Below are positions 10,269-19,461 of a DNA stretch of 64,000 nt, in pieces. Below the pieces are notes generated by a model. It made no database searches. It was not told where the DNA came from and saw only the letters and a list, made by a program, of their open reading frames with translations. The translations under genes and the position numbers were made by a program. Each line of letters starts with the position of its first letter. Position 1 is the stretch's first letter. Source of the DNA: Chryseobacterium formosense (GTDB lineage: Bacteria; Bacteroidota; Bacteroidia; Flavobacteriales; Weeksellaceae); assembly GCF_900116415.1 (NCBI RefSeq), contig NZ_FPAP01000001.1, positions 558,001 through 622,000 of the forward strand. Direction: 5' to 3'.

Positions 10269-11093
10269 ATGAAAAATACATTTGTGTATATTTTGTTTTC
10301 TGCAGCTTTTCTTTTGTCTGCCTGTAAAAAGACGGAAACTAAAACAACGGAGACAAAAACTGAAATTACCGCACCTGAAAAATTTGTAATAGATTCTGTT
10401 AAACTTAATGATTCTGTAAAGTTTAATGAGATGCTTTCGGTAAATTATTCGGCGAAGATGCTGGTTTTCCCAACGATAAAAGATAAAGCTCTTTTAGACA
10501 GTATTTATTACGATAAAAAAGGAATTACAGATTATTCAAAACTGGGATTGCAAACATTTTTAGAAAAAGATAAAACCGATTTTTTCTCATCCGTAAAAGA
10601 AGAGAGCAAAGAATGGATTTCAGATATAGACAGACCGCAAACCTGGGAATCGGGATCATTTATGAAGCTGATTTCACAAAGTGATGACTTCCTGCAGATT
10701 GAATATCTCTACACCTCTTATGAAGGCGGTGCACACGGAAATTACTCTTTTAATACAAGGGTTTTTGACCTGAAAAACAACAGGAAATTAGATTTAAAAG
10801 ACATTACAACAATGCCGAAAGGAAGGTTGGAAGAACTTTTAATGAAAAACATCAACAAAATCCCGAGCGGAACAACAGATTCTGACGGTGCCGTAAATAA
10901 TTCTGAAATGCTTTTGGTGGATGTCATTCCGGCAAACAAAGATTTTTATTTTGACGAAAAAAATCTTTACTTCCATTACAGTCCGTACGAAATTGCAGCT
11001 TTTGCGGCGGGAGATATTGTTATTCCTGTATCGTGGAAAGAGCTCGAAGGAACCATAAATCCCGAATTTAAAAAGAGACTTAAAATTAACTAA
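10269..11093 (+). CDS. Lipoprotein of the DUF4163/DUF3298 (RsiV-like) type
   Basis: The N-terminus is a lipoprotein signal with lipobox LLSAC (Cys19), followed by a Lys/Thr-rich linker. The body matches DUF3298: YTSYEGGAHGNYSFNTRVFDL in the middle and PYEIAAFAAGDIVIPVSWKEL near the C-terminus. In Bacillus RsiV a related domain senses lysozyme, but here there is no anti-sigma region and no sigma factor next door, so that role should not be assumed. It is 274 residues long and probably sits in the outer or inner membrane facing the periplasm. Confidence 0.8.
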   Translation: MKNTFVYILFSAAFLLSACKKTETKTTETKTEITAPEKFVIDSVKLNDSVKFNEMLSVNYSAKMLVFPTIKDKALLDSIYYDKKGITDYSKLGLQTFLEKDKTDFFSSVKEESKEWISDIDRPQTWESGSFMKLISQSDDFLQIEYLYTSYEGGAHGNYSFNTRVFDLKNNRKLDLKDITTMPKGRLEELLMKNINKIPSGTTDSDGAVNNSEMLLVDVIPANKDFYFDEKNLYFHYSPYEIAAFAAGDIVIPVSWKELEGTINPEFKKRLKIN

Positions 11094-11097
11094 TATT

Positions 11098-11121
11098 AAT
11101 GCTTCCAAATCAGGAAGCATT
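11098..11121 (+). terminator. Terminator after the DUF3298 lipoprotein
   Basis: AATGCTTCC (11098-11106) pairs with GGAAGCATT (11113-11121) and is followed by TTTTT. The T tract merges into the promoter box of the next gene. Confidence 0.8.
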
Positions 11122-11124
11122 TTT

Positions 11125-11132
11125 TATTTTTG
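11125..11132 (+). promoter_or_regulatory. Promoter -7 box TATTTTTG of the lipid kinase gene
   Basis: A perfect TAnnTTTG match ends five bases before the ATG at 11138, so the transcript should begin at or within a few bases of the start codon. It also excludes an in-frame ATG at 11099, which lies inside the upstream terminator. Confidence 0.6.
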
Positions 11133-11137
11133 TAACA

Positions 11138-11989
11138 ATGGAAAAAGTTGCTTTCATCATCAATCCTTTTTCGGCAAAAAAGAATTATCAGCCATTTCTG
11201 AATGAGCTTAAAAATAAGGTGCAAAATCCACTGTACTATATCTCTGAATCGATTGTCGGAACAGATGAATTTATTCAGCAGCATCTTATTGATGTTGATA
11301 TTTTTGTAGCAATCGGCGGTGATGGAACCATTTCAACCGTGGCTAAAAATCTGATAAATACCCAGAAAGTTTTGGCCATTTTTCCGGCAGGATCCGGAAA
11401 TGGTTTTTCTAATGAAACACAGTTCAGTAAAAACTTAGATGAATTATTAAATAAATTAAAATCTAAAAAATCCCGAAAGATTGATACATTTACGGTTAAT
11501 GGAAAACTTTCAATCAATGTTTCAGGAACAGGTTTCGACGGAAAAGTGGTGAAAGAATTCGAAAAGACCACCCGCGGATTCAAAAATTACATCAAAGTTT
11601 CGTTAAAAACCTTTTTTAATTATAAACCAATTAAGCTGAAGTTTTTTGACGAAAATTACAGGCAATACAATGGTAAATATTTAATGGTAAATATTGCAAA
11701 TACCCGACAGTTTGGGAATAATGCCTATATCGCACCGATGGCGAGCAAAAGTGATGGTCTCGTAGATATGGTTCTCGTAAAGAAATTTCCGCTCACGTAT
11801 TCACCTCTTTTTGCGTTCAGAATGTTTACAAAAAAACTTAAAGAAGACGATTATATCACTTATCTTCCGGTTTCAGAAATCGAATTTAAAGTCAATACCA
11901 AAAACTGGCATCTTGACGGGGAATTCAATAAAATAAAATCTCCGATTCATGTAAAAGTTCAGCCTTCAAGCCTGAATATTCTTATTTAA
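11138..11989 (+). CDS. Diacylglycerol kinase family lipid kinase
   Basis: The 283-residue protein belongs to the DAGK catalytic-domain family (YegS/DgkB/BmrU), which phosphorylates diacylglycerol, sphingoid or related lipids at the membrane. The nucleotide-binding motif IGGDGTISTVAKNL lies around residue 53 and the second motif FPAGSGNGFSNE around 80; later segments (NIANTRQFGNNAYIAPMA, DGLVDMVLV) are also family-typical. The start at 11138 is chosen because the upstream ATG at 11099 falls in a terminator hairpin and before the promoter box. The lipid substrate is unknown; sphingolipids are made by many Bacteroidota. Confidence 0.88.
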   Translation: MEKVAFIINPFSAKKNYQPFLNELKNKVQNPLYYISESIVGTDEFIQQHLIDVDIFVAIGGDGTISTVAKNLINTQKVLAIFPAGSGNGFSNETQFSKNLDELLNKLKSKKSRKIDTFTVNGKLSINVSGTGFDGKVVKEFEKTTRGFKNYIKVSLKTFFNYKPIKLKFFDENYRQYNGKYLMVNIANTRQFGNNAYIAPMASKSDGLVDMVLVKKFPLTYSPLFAFRMFTKKLKEDDYITYLPVSEIEFKVNTKNWHLDGEFNKIKSPIHVKVQPSSLNILI

Positions 11990-12008
11990 ACTCATCATTA
12001 AAAGAAAA

Positions 12009-12028
12009 AGCCTCCCGTAAGGAAGGCT
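12009..12028 (-). terminator. Terminator of the symporter gene (minus strand)
   Basis: Read on the minus strand, AGCCTTCC pairs with GGGAGGCT (one mismatch) and a T-rich tract follows. A second A/T hairpin (AAAAATAAG with CTTATTTTT, about 12077-12103) lies between it and the gene. Confidence 0.65.
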
Positions 12029-12202
12029 AAAAAAACACAAATGATGAAAAAAAATTATCATTACGATAATAAATCTATTACAAAAATAAGTGAATAATAT
12101 CCTTATTTTTATGGCTATAATCATAGACTGAAATTTTATCTAAGATTTTCACTTTATAATTTCACATCTTAAAATTCGGAAAAGGTAAAACTTATTTTCA
12201 AT

Positions 12203-13483
12203 TTAAACTTCCAGCTTTTTCTCTATTTCATTAGGATTTGCCAGACAATATTTCAGCTGTTGTTTATCCAATTGTTTTTCCCAGTTGGCTACAACTACTG
12301 TTGCTACGGAATTTCCGATAACGTTGGTTAAAGCACGGCATTCACTCATAAATTTATCAATTCCTAAAATTAAGGTCATTCCCGCAATCGGAATTTCGGG
12401 AACTACCGCCAAAGTTGCCGCCAAAGTCACAAAACCTGCTCCTGTAACTCCTGCTGCCCCTTTCGAACTCAGCATGGCAACCAAAAGAAGCATAATTTGT
12501 TTTTCTATGGAAAGATCAATATTTAAGGCCTGCGCAATAAATAATGAGGCCAAAGTCATATAAATATTCGTTCCGTCAAGATTAAAAGAATAGCCTGTAG
12601 GAACTACTAATCCTACAATTGCTCTGGAACAACCAGCTTTTTCAAGCTTTTCCATAATCCCCGGAAGTGCAGATTCTGACGAACTTGTTCCTAAAACCAG
12701 CAACAATTCTTCTTTAAGATAGTACATCAGTTTAAAAATATTGAAACCGTTATACCACGCAACTGCACCTAAAACCAAAACAACAAAAAGAATAGAGGTG
12801 ATATAAAATGTTCCGACTAGAATAATCAGATTTAGAACGGAAGCCAGACCATATTTACCGATCGTAAAAGCCATTGCTCCAAACGCACCAATTGGAGCAA
12901 GTTTCATCAGCATATGAACAATTTTAAAGACCGGAGCCGATAGTACCTGTAAAAATTCTGTAACCTTTCCGCTTTTTTCCTTTGTTAAAACCAAAGCTAC
13001 TCCCATGAGAATAGCAACCAGGAGTACCTGAAGAATATTTTCCCCGATCAACGGACTGAATAAGGTTTCAGGAATGATGTTCATGATAAAACCTGTAAGC
13101 GTCGTATCATGAGCTTTTTGCTGATATTGTGAAACATCGCCCGATAAGCTTGCAGGGTCTATGTTTAATCCCGATCCGGGTTTGATTATGTTTCCTACAA
13201 ATAAACCGATAATTAGTGCTAATGTTGAGAATGTAAAAAAATAAAACATTGCCTTAATTGCAATTCTGCCCACTTTTTTCAGATCCGTCATATGCGCGAT
13301 TCCTAAAGTAAGGGTAATGAAAATGACCGGAGCAATGATCATTTTAACAAGTTTAATAAAACCATCGCCTAAAGGTTTCATTTTTTCACCCAATTCAGGA
13401 TAAAAGTTTCCGAGAAGAATTCCCAAAGTGATTGCGATAATGACCTGAAAATATAGTTGTTGGTAGAATTTTTTCTTTTTCAA
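12203..13483 (-). CDS. Dicarboxylate/amino acid:cation symporter (DAACS family)
   Basis: The 426-residue inner-membrane protein takes up C4-dicarboxylates or glutamate/aspartate with Na+ or H+. Family marks are the serine-rich re-entrant hairpin [17 protein letters not shown], the helix-7 motif [18 protein letters not shown], and the second hairpin with AAGVTGAGF. The N-terminus matches the GltP/DctA pattern ([21 protein letters not shown]). It is monocistronic: the next upstream gene on this strand (ggt) is separated by a hairpin terminator. Substrate cannot be decided between glutamate and dicarboxylate from sequence alone, although ggt next door would release glutamate. Confidence 0.9.
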   Translation of the reverse strand: MKKKKFYQQLYFQVIIAITLGILLGNFYPELGEKMKPLGDGFIKLVKMIIAPVIFITLTLGIAHMTDLKKVGRIAIKAMFYFFTFSTLALIIGLFVGNIIKPGSGLNIDPASLSGDVSQYQQKAHDTTLTGFIMNIIPETLFSPLIGENILQVLLVAILMGVALVLTKEKSGKVTEFLQVLSAPVFKIVHMLMKLAPIGAFGAMAFTIGKYGLASVLNLIILVGTFYITSILFVVLVLGAVAWYNGFNIFKLMYYLKEELLLVLGTSSSESALPGIMEKLEKAGCSRAIVGLVVPTGYSFNLDGTNIYMTLASLFIAQALNIDLSIEKQIMLLLVAMLSSKGAAGVTGAGFVTLAATLAVVPEIPIAGMTLILGIDKFMSECRALTNVIGNSVATVVVANWEKQLDKQQLKYCLANPNEIEKKLEV

Positions 13484-13551
13484 AAGAATATAAGATTTAA
13501 AGAGCGAAAATTAGTAAAATTTGTTCTAAAAATATGATAAAAGTCAGGTGA

Positions 13552-13582
13552 TTTTCGGCGGTGCTGAAAGCACCGCCGAAAA
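13552..13582 (-). terminator. Terminator of ggt (minus strand), palindromic
   Basis: A 14-bp stem TTTTCGGCGGTGCT / AGCACCGCCGAAAA closes on a GAA triloop and is flanked by A and T tracts on both sides, so it can work in either direction. It lies downstream of ggt. Confidence 0.8.
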
Positions 13583-13597
13583 ATGATTCCTTACACA

Positions 13598-13628
13598 AAC
13601 CTCATAGGTTTTTAAAGCCTATGAGGCT
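13598..13628. repeat. CCTCATAGG nested palindrome, copy 1
   Basis: CCTCATAGG at 13600-13608 faces CCTATGAGG at 13618-13626 across TTTTTAAAG. A second, longer copy is at 29290-29322 (arms of 16 bp). Both lie directly 3' of genes. Confidence 0.75.
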
Positions 13629-13645
13629 TAAAATAATATAGGAAA

Positions 13646-15334
13646 TTATTCCACCGCAACAGAATCATCACCACGACCATCCGCAACTGCGTGAATGTTC
13701 CCATTTTCATCAATCAGAATCATTTCTGTTCTTCCGATCTGATTTCTTTTTTCACTTTTATAGCCTAATTTTTCTAATTCATTAATTGTAGTTTCTGGGA
13801 AATTTTTTTCAAAAGCTACTGTTTCAGGAAGCCATTGATGATGAAATTTTGGAGAATTTACAGCAGTGTTTGCATTCAGTTTAAAATCGATCACATTAAC
13901 GATAGATTGATAAACAGAGGTCGGAATCGTAGTTCCACCTGGAGTTCCGACAACCATATAAGGTTTGTTATTTTTCAAAACAATTGTTGGGGTCATCGAA
14001 GAAAGCATCCTTTTATTAGGCTGAATAGAATTCGCTTCTCCGCCTACAGCTCCGAACATATTGGGTACGCCGGGTTTTATAGAAAAATCGTCCATTTCAT
14101 TATTTAAGAAAAATCCGGCTCCGGAAACAACAACTTTACTTCCATATAAACCGTTTAGTGTTGTAGTGACTGATGCAGTATTTCCGTCTTTGTCAATTAC
14201 AGAAATGTGGGTGGTTTCGGTTGATTCTTTGGGTTGTTTAATGATTTTCCCGACTTCTGAACTTGGCGTTGCCTTATTGAAACTAAAACTTTTCCATCTG
14301 TTTTTTAAATATTCATCAGAAATCAGATAAGAAGTTTTATCAGTGATAAAATCAGGATCGCCCATGTATTCTGCTCTGTCCGCATAAGCTCTTCGCTCAG
14401 CTTCCACCATAACCTGAACTGCTTTAGTTGAATTCTGCTGATATTTTTCCAAATTTTCATAGCCGGACATTGTGAGCATTTGGGCTAATAAAATTCCACC
14501 GCTTGAAGGCAATGGCATTGAAACTACATCATTTCCTTTATACTCAAATTCTAAAGCTTTTCTTTCGGCAACTTTGTAGTTTTTTAAATCTTCCAATGTG
14601 ATGATGCCGTTCCCTCTTTTCATTTCAGAAACCAATAAATCGGCAGTTTTGCCCTCATAAAATCCTTTCAAACCCAATTTCTGAATCAATTTTAAAGTTT
14701 CAGCTAAATCTTTTTGAATCAGAAGATCCCCAGATTTCCAGGAAATATTTTTGACGAAAGCAATCGAAAATTGATTATGCTTAAGAAAATATTCTTTGTT
14801 TGAATTTAATAAATTGGCTTCCTGTTCCGTTACTGCAAATCCTTTTTCGGCTAAATCTATTGCGGGCTGAACCAGTTGATCCATTGAAAGTTTACAATGT
14901 TTTAATGTGGCAAAAAATCCGGCGACACTTCCCGGAATTCCTACTGCTAATCTTCCGTTTTGGGAAAGATCAGTGTTTGCTTTTCCGTTTTTATCGATAT
15001 ACATATCGTGAGTGGCTTTATAAGGAGCAGTTTCACGATAATCGAGGGTGAATTTTTCACCGTTATTTTTTACACCGACTAAAAATCCGCCACCACCAAT
15101 ATTTCCGGCTTGGGGGTAAACGACGGCAAGTGCATATTGAGTAGCAACAATAGCGTCATACGCATTTCCACCCATTCTGAGAACTTTTGCCCCTGCTTCA
15201 CTGGCAAGTGGATGTGCTGAAACCACAACACCCTTATTTTTCACCTTCACTTCTTTTACAATATTGAATGAGGTAAATTGAGAGAAATATATGTTATATG
15301 TTGCAAGAATAGTAATTATCAGTATTTTTTTCAT
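13646..15334 (-). CDS. ggt: Gamma-glutamyltransferase (glutathione hydrolase)
   Basis: This exported enzyme (signal peptide to about residue 19) cleaves glutathione and other gamma-glutamyl compounds and transfers the glutamyl group. The autocatalytic processing site is TTHISVIDKDGN with nucleophile Thr374; it splits the precursor into a large and a small subunit. Other conserved pieces are GGGGFLVG, DYRETAP, PLPSSGGI, and SSMTPTIVLKNNKPYMVVGTPGG. Length (562) is normal. A palindromic terminator follows. The gene is divergent from the TonB-dependent receptor with 168 bases between them. Confidence 0.95.
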   Translation of the reverse strand: MKKILIITILATYNIYFSQFTSFNIVKEVKVKNKGVVVSAHPLASEAGAKVLRMGGNAYDAIVATQYALAVVYPQAGNIGGGGFLVGVKNNGEKFTLDYRETAPYKATHDMYIDKNGKANTDLSQNGRLAVGIPGSVAGFFATLKHCKLSMDQLVQPAIDLAEKGFAVTEQEANLLNSNKEYFLKHNQFSIAFVKNISWKSGDLLIQKDLAETLKLIQKLGLKGFYEGKTADLLVSEMKRGNGIITLEDLKNYKVAERKALEFEYKGNDVVSMPLPSSGGILLAQMLTMSGYENLEKYQQNSTKAVQVMVEAERRAYADRAEYMGDPDFITDKTSYLISDEYLKNRWKSFSFNKATPSSEVGKIIKQPKESTETTHISVIDKDGNTASVTTTLNGLYGSKVVVSGAGFFLNNEMDDFSIKPGVPNMFGAVGGEANSIQPNKRMLSSMTPTIVLKNNKPYMVVGTPGGTTIPTSVYQSIVNVIDFKLNANTAVNSPKFHHQWLPETVAFEKNFPETTINELEKLGYKSEKRNQIGRTEMILIDENGNIHAVADGRGDDSVAVE

Positions 15335-15464
15335 AATTATAAATAGGATTGTTTAAATATTTAAAAATTATATAATTCTCATTATTATGTTAAATAAATT
15401 AAATTATTGATAATTTTTTTAACATTTAGTCTTTAGTTTTTACGATTAATTGAATTTTTATTAT

Positions 15465-15472
15465 TATGTTTG
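15465..15472 (+). promoter_or_regulatory. Promoter -7 box TATGTTTG of the TonB-dependent receptor
   Basis: This is a perfect TAnnTTTG match 30 bases before the ATG at 15503; no good TTTG was found at the -33 distance. The surrounding 15335-15502 is the divergent control region shared with ggt. Confidence 0.5.
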
Positions 15473-15502
15473 AAAACTTAAATATAACGCAAAAACATAA
15501 AT

Positions 15503-18358
15503 ATGAAGAAAAATTATCAGAAAATTATTTCTATAGGCGTCTTGTTTTTTATTTCTGCAGGTCTACATGCGCAAAACACAGATTCTTTAAAAATAAAAAC
15601 AGTAGAAGAAGTAAGAATAACAGTTGGTTCTAGAAATAAAAACCGAGTTGCTACCGACACTCCCGTTCCTGTAGATGCCATCAATATAAGCTCGCAATCC
15701 GTATTGAGTCCGCAGACTGATCTTACGCAGATCTTAAATTATGCAGCACCTTCATTTACCTCAAACTCCACTACCGTCGCAGATGGAACAGATCATATAG
15801 ATCCTGCACAGCTCAGAGGTTTAGGTCCGGATCAGGTACTTGTATTGTTAAATGGAAAAAGAAGACACACTTCTTCATTGGTTAATATTAATGGTTCACC
15901 TGGAAGAGGCTCAGTAGGAACAGATCTTAATGCAATTCCTGCTTTTGCTATTGAAAGACTCGAGGTTTTGCGAGATGGTGCTTCAGCTCAATATGGTTCT
16001 GATGCCATTGCCGGAGTGATCAATGTTATCATGAAAAGAAATACAAAGAATTTAACGGCGGCGATTACAGCAGGAGCTTTCAATTCCAGTGGTTCGAATG
16101 ATCATTCCGGAGGTTGGGATGGAGGTAAATATCAGCTCGATCTTAACTATGGTACTAATTTAGGAAACAATGGTTTTATCAACTTTACTGGTAGCTTACT
16201 GAATCGGGACGATACAGGAAGAGCAAGAGCAACAACTTCAAATATTTTTAATGCTTATAATGCAATTGAACAGCGTGCTTTAAATGATGGTGTAAATATT
16301 TCTTCACTTTTTGGCAATATCAATAATACGCCCAATTCTACACAGATTTTAGATTATATCAAACAATATTCTCAGGGAGTTTCTTATTTCACGACACAAC
16401 AGTTTAACCAGATTCAGAATGCCAATACCATTTCTGCGATGCAGACCGCATTGAATTTTGATGTTACCAATAATGAATTGGCATATAGAGGATTAACCAG
16501 AGATGATTTTAATATGAGAGTTGGGCAATCAAAACTTACGAGTGGTCAGTTGTTTGTAAATTCTGAATTTGAAATTTCATCAGGAGTAAGAGGGTACGCT
16601 TTTGGAGGATATTCTTACAGAAATGGAAATGCAGCAGGCTTTTACAGATTTCCGAATCAGAATAGAACTTCTACCTCTATTTATCCTAATGGTTTTTTAC
16701 CTGAGATATCTTCAAATGTTATTGATGTTTCTTTTGCAGCGGGTTTTAAAGGTAAATTAGGAAAAGTCAGTTATGATATCAGTAATACTTTTGGAAGAAA
16801 TACTTTCGATTATACCATTGAAAACACAGCGAATGCAAGTTTACCATATCCAAGCAAAACAAGCTTCGATGCAGGAGGTCTTGGTTTCTCACAAAATACG
16901 ATCAATGCAGATTTTGATACTAAATTCGATTGGCTGAAAGGTTTTAATCTTGCTTTTGGTGGTGAAGCCAGGTTTGAGAATTTTAAAATTAATAGTGGTG
17001 AAGAAGCTTCATGGGCACTTTATGACATTAATGGCAATGTACAGAATTCTTCTACACCCACTTCTTTAAAACCTACTGATTTTTATGGAAATGCAAGACC
17101 AGGAGGTTCTCAGGTATTCCCCGGATTTAGACCTGAGAACGCTTTAAGTAAAGGAAGGAATTCTGTAGCGCTTTATGTAGATACGGAATTAGATATCACC
17201 GATAAATGGCTCGTAAGTGGGGCTTTACGTTATGAAAATTATTCAGATTTTGGTTCTACTTTTAATTATAAGCTGGCTACCCGTTATAAAATCACTGATA
17301 ATATAAATTTCAGGGCAGCTCATTCTACAGGATTCAGAGCACCATCTTTGCAGCAGATGTATTTTAATTCAACTTCTACTCAGTTTGTTGGCGGAGTTCC
17401 TTTTGAGGTGGGTACATTTTCTAATGATTCCAAAGCTGCGCAGATCTTGGGAATTCCACAATTGAAGCAGGAAGAATCTAAGAGTTATTCTGCCGGTTTT
17501 ACCGCTAAATTTCCTGCTGCCAAACTTAGTATCACATTAGATGGTTATTATGTAAGAGTGAATGACAGAGTTGTTCTTACCGACCAGTTTTCAAGACCTA
17601 CGGGAACTTATGCAGACGGCACACCTCTCAGAAATCTGCAGTTGGCATTTGATGAAGCAAATGCTACAGCAGCTACATTCTTTGCTAATGCTATCGACAC
17701 TCAGACGAAAGGAGTAGAGGGAGTGGTTTCGCATAAAACTCATATCGGTAAAGTAGCATTAAATTCAGACTTGGCGGTTACCGTTTCCAAAACAAACAGA
17801 GTAGGAGATATTCACGGATCCGATGTTTTAGTAAATGCAGGACAGGTAAACAGATATTATTCAGAAGCAAGTCGTGTATATGTTGAGGAAGCTATCCCAA
17901 GATTTAAAGCATCTTTGAATAATTCAGTAGAAATAAATAAACTGAGCTTTCTTGTAAGAAATGTATTTTTCGGAAAAGTAACAGATCCGAATACAGTAGA
18001 TGTAAACGGAGACGGAATCGTTCAGGCTCAGGTAATCAACGGCCAAGCAGTAGAAACGGAACATCCGGTTTGGGGTGGAAAGGTTATCACAGATTTATCT
18101 GTAGGATACAATTTTTCAATATCATTTAAACTTACCATAGGCGCAAATAATTTATTTGATATTTATCCGGATCAGAATTTCGGTCCGGTTACCGCTAAAA
18201 GAGCTACAGGAGTAGATGGCAACGGAAATGTGGTTTATTCCGGAACTCCGTCAACCATTGATTTATCAAATGCTAATCAGTTTGTTTATTCCCGAAATGT
18301 TTCTCAGTTTGGGATGAATGGAAGGTTTCTTTTTGCAAGAATTAATGTGAGTTTCTAA
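15503..18358 (+). CDS. TonB-dependent outer-membrane receptor
   Basis: The 951-residue protein has a signal peptide (to LHAQ, residue 24), a TonB-box-like region (VEEVRITVG), a plug domain (about 50-170; QLRGLGPDQVLVLLNGKRRH and IERLEVLRDGASAQYGSDAIAGVINVIM) and a 22-strand barrel ending in the aromatic terminus ARINVSF. It lacks the N-terminal carboxypeptidase-like domain of SusC proteins, and no SusD gene follows, so it is more like a classical receptor for a siderophore, metal chelate or other small ligand. The ligand cannot be assigned. It stands alone with its own promoter and terminator. Confidence 0.93.
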   Translation: MKKNYQKIISIGVLFFISAGLHAQNTDSLKIKTVEEVRITVGSRNKNRVATDTPVPVDAINISSQSVLSPQTDLTQILNYAAPSFTSNSTTVADGTDHIDPAQLRGLGPDQVLVLLNGKRRHTSSLVNINGSPGRGSVGTDLNAIPAFAIERLEVLRDGASAQYGSDAIAGVINVIMKRNTKNLTAAITAGAFNSSGSNDHSGGWDGGKYQLDLNYGTNLGNNGFINFTGSLLNRDDTGRARATTSNIFNAYNAIEQRALNDGVNISSLFGNINNTPNSTQILDYIKQYSQGVSYFTTQQFNQIQNANTISAMQTALNFDVTNNELAYRGLTRDDFNMRVGQSKLTSGQLFVNSEFEISSGVRGYAFGGYSYRNGNAAGFYRFPNQNRTSTSIYPNGFLPEISSNVIDVSFAAGFKGKLGKVSYDISNTFGRNTFDYTIENTANASLPYPSKTSFDAGGLGFSQNTINADFDTKFDWLKGFNLAFGGEARFENFKINSGEEASWALYDINGNVQNSSTPTSLKPTDFYGNARPGGSQVFPGFRPENALSKGRNSVALYVDTELDITDKWLVSGALRYENYSDFGSTFNYKLATRYKITDNINFRAAHSTGFRAPSLQQMYFNSTSTQFVGGVPFEVGTFSNDSKAAQILGIPQLKQEESKSYSAGFTAKFPAAKLSITLDGYYVRVNDRVVLTDQFSRPTGTYADGTPLRNLQLAFDEANATAATFFANAIDTQTKGVEGVVSHKTHIGKVALNSDLAVTVSKTNRVGDIHGSDVLVNAGQVNRYYSEASRVYVEEAIPRFKASLNNSVEINKLSFLVRNVFFGKVTDPNTVDVNGDGIVQAQVINGQAVETEHPVWGGKVITDLSVGYNFSISFKLTIGANNLFDIYPDQNFGPVTAKRATGVDGNGNVVYSGTPSTIDLSNANQFVYSRNVSQFGMNGRFLFARINVSF

Positions 18359-18378
18359 ATATTATTCAAATGTATTTA

Positions 18379-18408
18379 AAAAAAGGTGTGTTTTTGCGCA
18401 CCTTTTTT
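18379..18408 (+). terminator. Terminator after the TonB-dependent receptor
   Basis: AAAAAAGGTGTG pairs with CGCACCTTTTTT (one G-T wobble) around a TTTTTG loop. Confidence 0.85.
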
Positions 18409-18431
18409 ATTTTTGGTTAGTTTGATTTTTT

Positions 18432-18439
18432 TACTTTTG
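18432..18439 (+). promoter_or_regulatory. Promoter -7 box TACTTTTG of the threonine dehydrogenase gene
   Basis: Perfect TAnnTTTG match, 31 bases before the ATG at 18471. TTTG at 18412-18415 is 16 bases upstream, a slightly short spacer. Confidence 0.55.
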
Positions 18440-18470
18440 CGAAATCTAATATGAGTAAAAGAAACCTACT

Positions 18471-19424
18471 ATGGAAAAAATATTGATTACGGGAGCTTTA
18501 GGGCAAATCGGTACCGAGCTTACAAACAGGCTTGTTGAGATTCACGGTGCAGATAATGTGGTAGCTTCGGGTCTTGACAGATGGCAAAAAGGAATTACCT
18601 CTGCAGGACATTATGAAAGAATGGACGTTACCAATACACAGCTTGTAAGACAGGTTATCAAAGATTATGAGATCACAACGGTGTATCACCTGGCTTCACT
18701 TTTATCGGGAACATCAGAAAAACAGCCTATTTTTGCTTGGAAATTAAACCTGGAGCCACTTCTTCATTTTTGTGAGCTGGCAAAAGAAGGTTTGCTGAAA
18801 AAGATTTTCTGGCCAAGTTCGATCGCGGTTTTCGGAAAAGGAATTCCGAAACATGATGTTGGACAGGATGTTGTTTTAAATCCTACAACCGTTTATGGAA
18901 TTTCTAAAATGGCTGGTGAAAAATGGTGCGAATATTATTTTGATAAATACGGAGTCGATGTAAGAAGCATCCGTTATCCGGGTCTGATTTCATGGAAAAC
19001 TCCTGCAGGTGGCGGAACAACCGATTATGCCGTTGAAATTTTTTATGAAGCGATTGAAGAAGGAAAATATACAAGTTTTATTTCTGAAAATACAGGAATG
19101 CCGATGTTGTATATGGATGATGCGATCAATGCCACATTGAAATTAATGGAAGCTCCGAAAGAAAGTCTCACAGTTCGCTCATCTTATAATTTAGGCGGAA
19201 TGTCATTCACTCCGAAAGAGCTGGCTGCAGAAATCAAAAAAGAAATCCCTGGATTTGAAATAGATTACAAACCCGATTTCAGACAGGCAATTGCAGATTC
19301 ATGGCCGGCTTCAATTGATGATTCTGTAGCGAAAAAAGACTGGGGACTATCATATGATTTCGGAATTTCTGAAATGTCTAAAGATATGATCAAAAACCTT
19401 AAAGTGAAATTGAACAAAAATTAA
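18471..19424 (+). CDS. NAD-dependent epimerase/dehydratase, L-threonine 3-dehydrogenase type
   Basis: This 317-residue extended short-chain dehydrogenase has the Rossmann motif ITGALGQIGTEL at the N-terminus and the catalytic pair Tyr142-Lys146 (YGISK). The segments SWKTPAGGGTTDYAVEIFYEAI and NTGMPMLYMDDAI and the C-terminal RQAIADSWPASIDDSVAKKDWG are features I associate with the epimerase-like threonine dehydrogenases of flavobacteria, which oxidise L-threonine to 2-amino-3-ketobutyrate. No 2-amino-3-ketobutyrate CoA ligase is adjacent. The family is sure; the exact substrate is strongly suggested by these motifs but not proven. Confidence 0.85.
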   Translation: MEKILITGALGQIGTELTNRLVEIHGADNVVASGLDRWQKGITSAGHYERMDVTNTQLVRQVIKDYEITTVYHLASLLSGTSEKQPIFAWKLNLEPLLHFCELAKEGLLKKIFWPSSIAVFGKGIPKHDVGQDVVLNPTTVYGISKMAGEKWCEYYFDKYGVDVRSIRYPGLISWKTPAGGGTTDYAVEIFYEAIEEGKYTSFISENTGMPMLYMDDAINATLKLMEAPKESLTVRSSYNLGGMSFTPKELAAEIKKEIPGFEIDYKPDFRQAIADSWPASIDDSVAKKDWGLSYDFGISEMSKDMIKNLKVKLNKN

Positions 19425-19461
19425 ATTATTATTTTTAAAATATAATCTAAAATAATCCTGA

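Noticed and set aside
10269..11093. RsiV-type anti-sigma factor
   Set aside because: The DUF3298 domain is present but there is no cytoplasmic anti-sigma region and no sigma factor gene nearby; the N-terminus is a lipoprotein signal.
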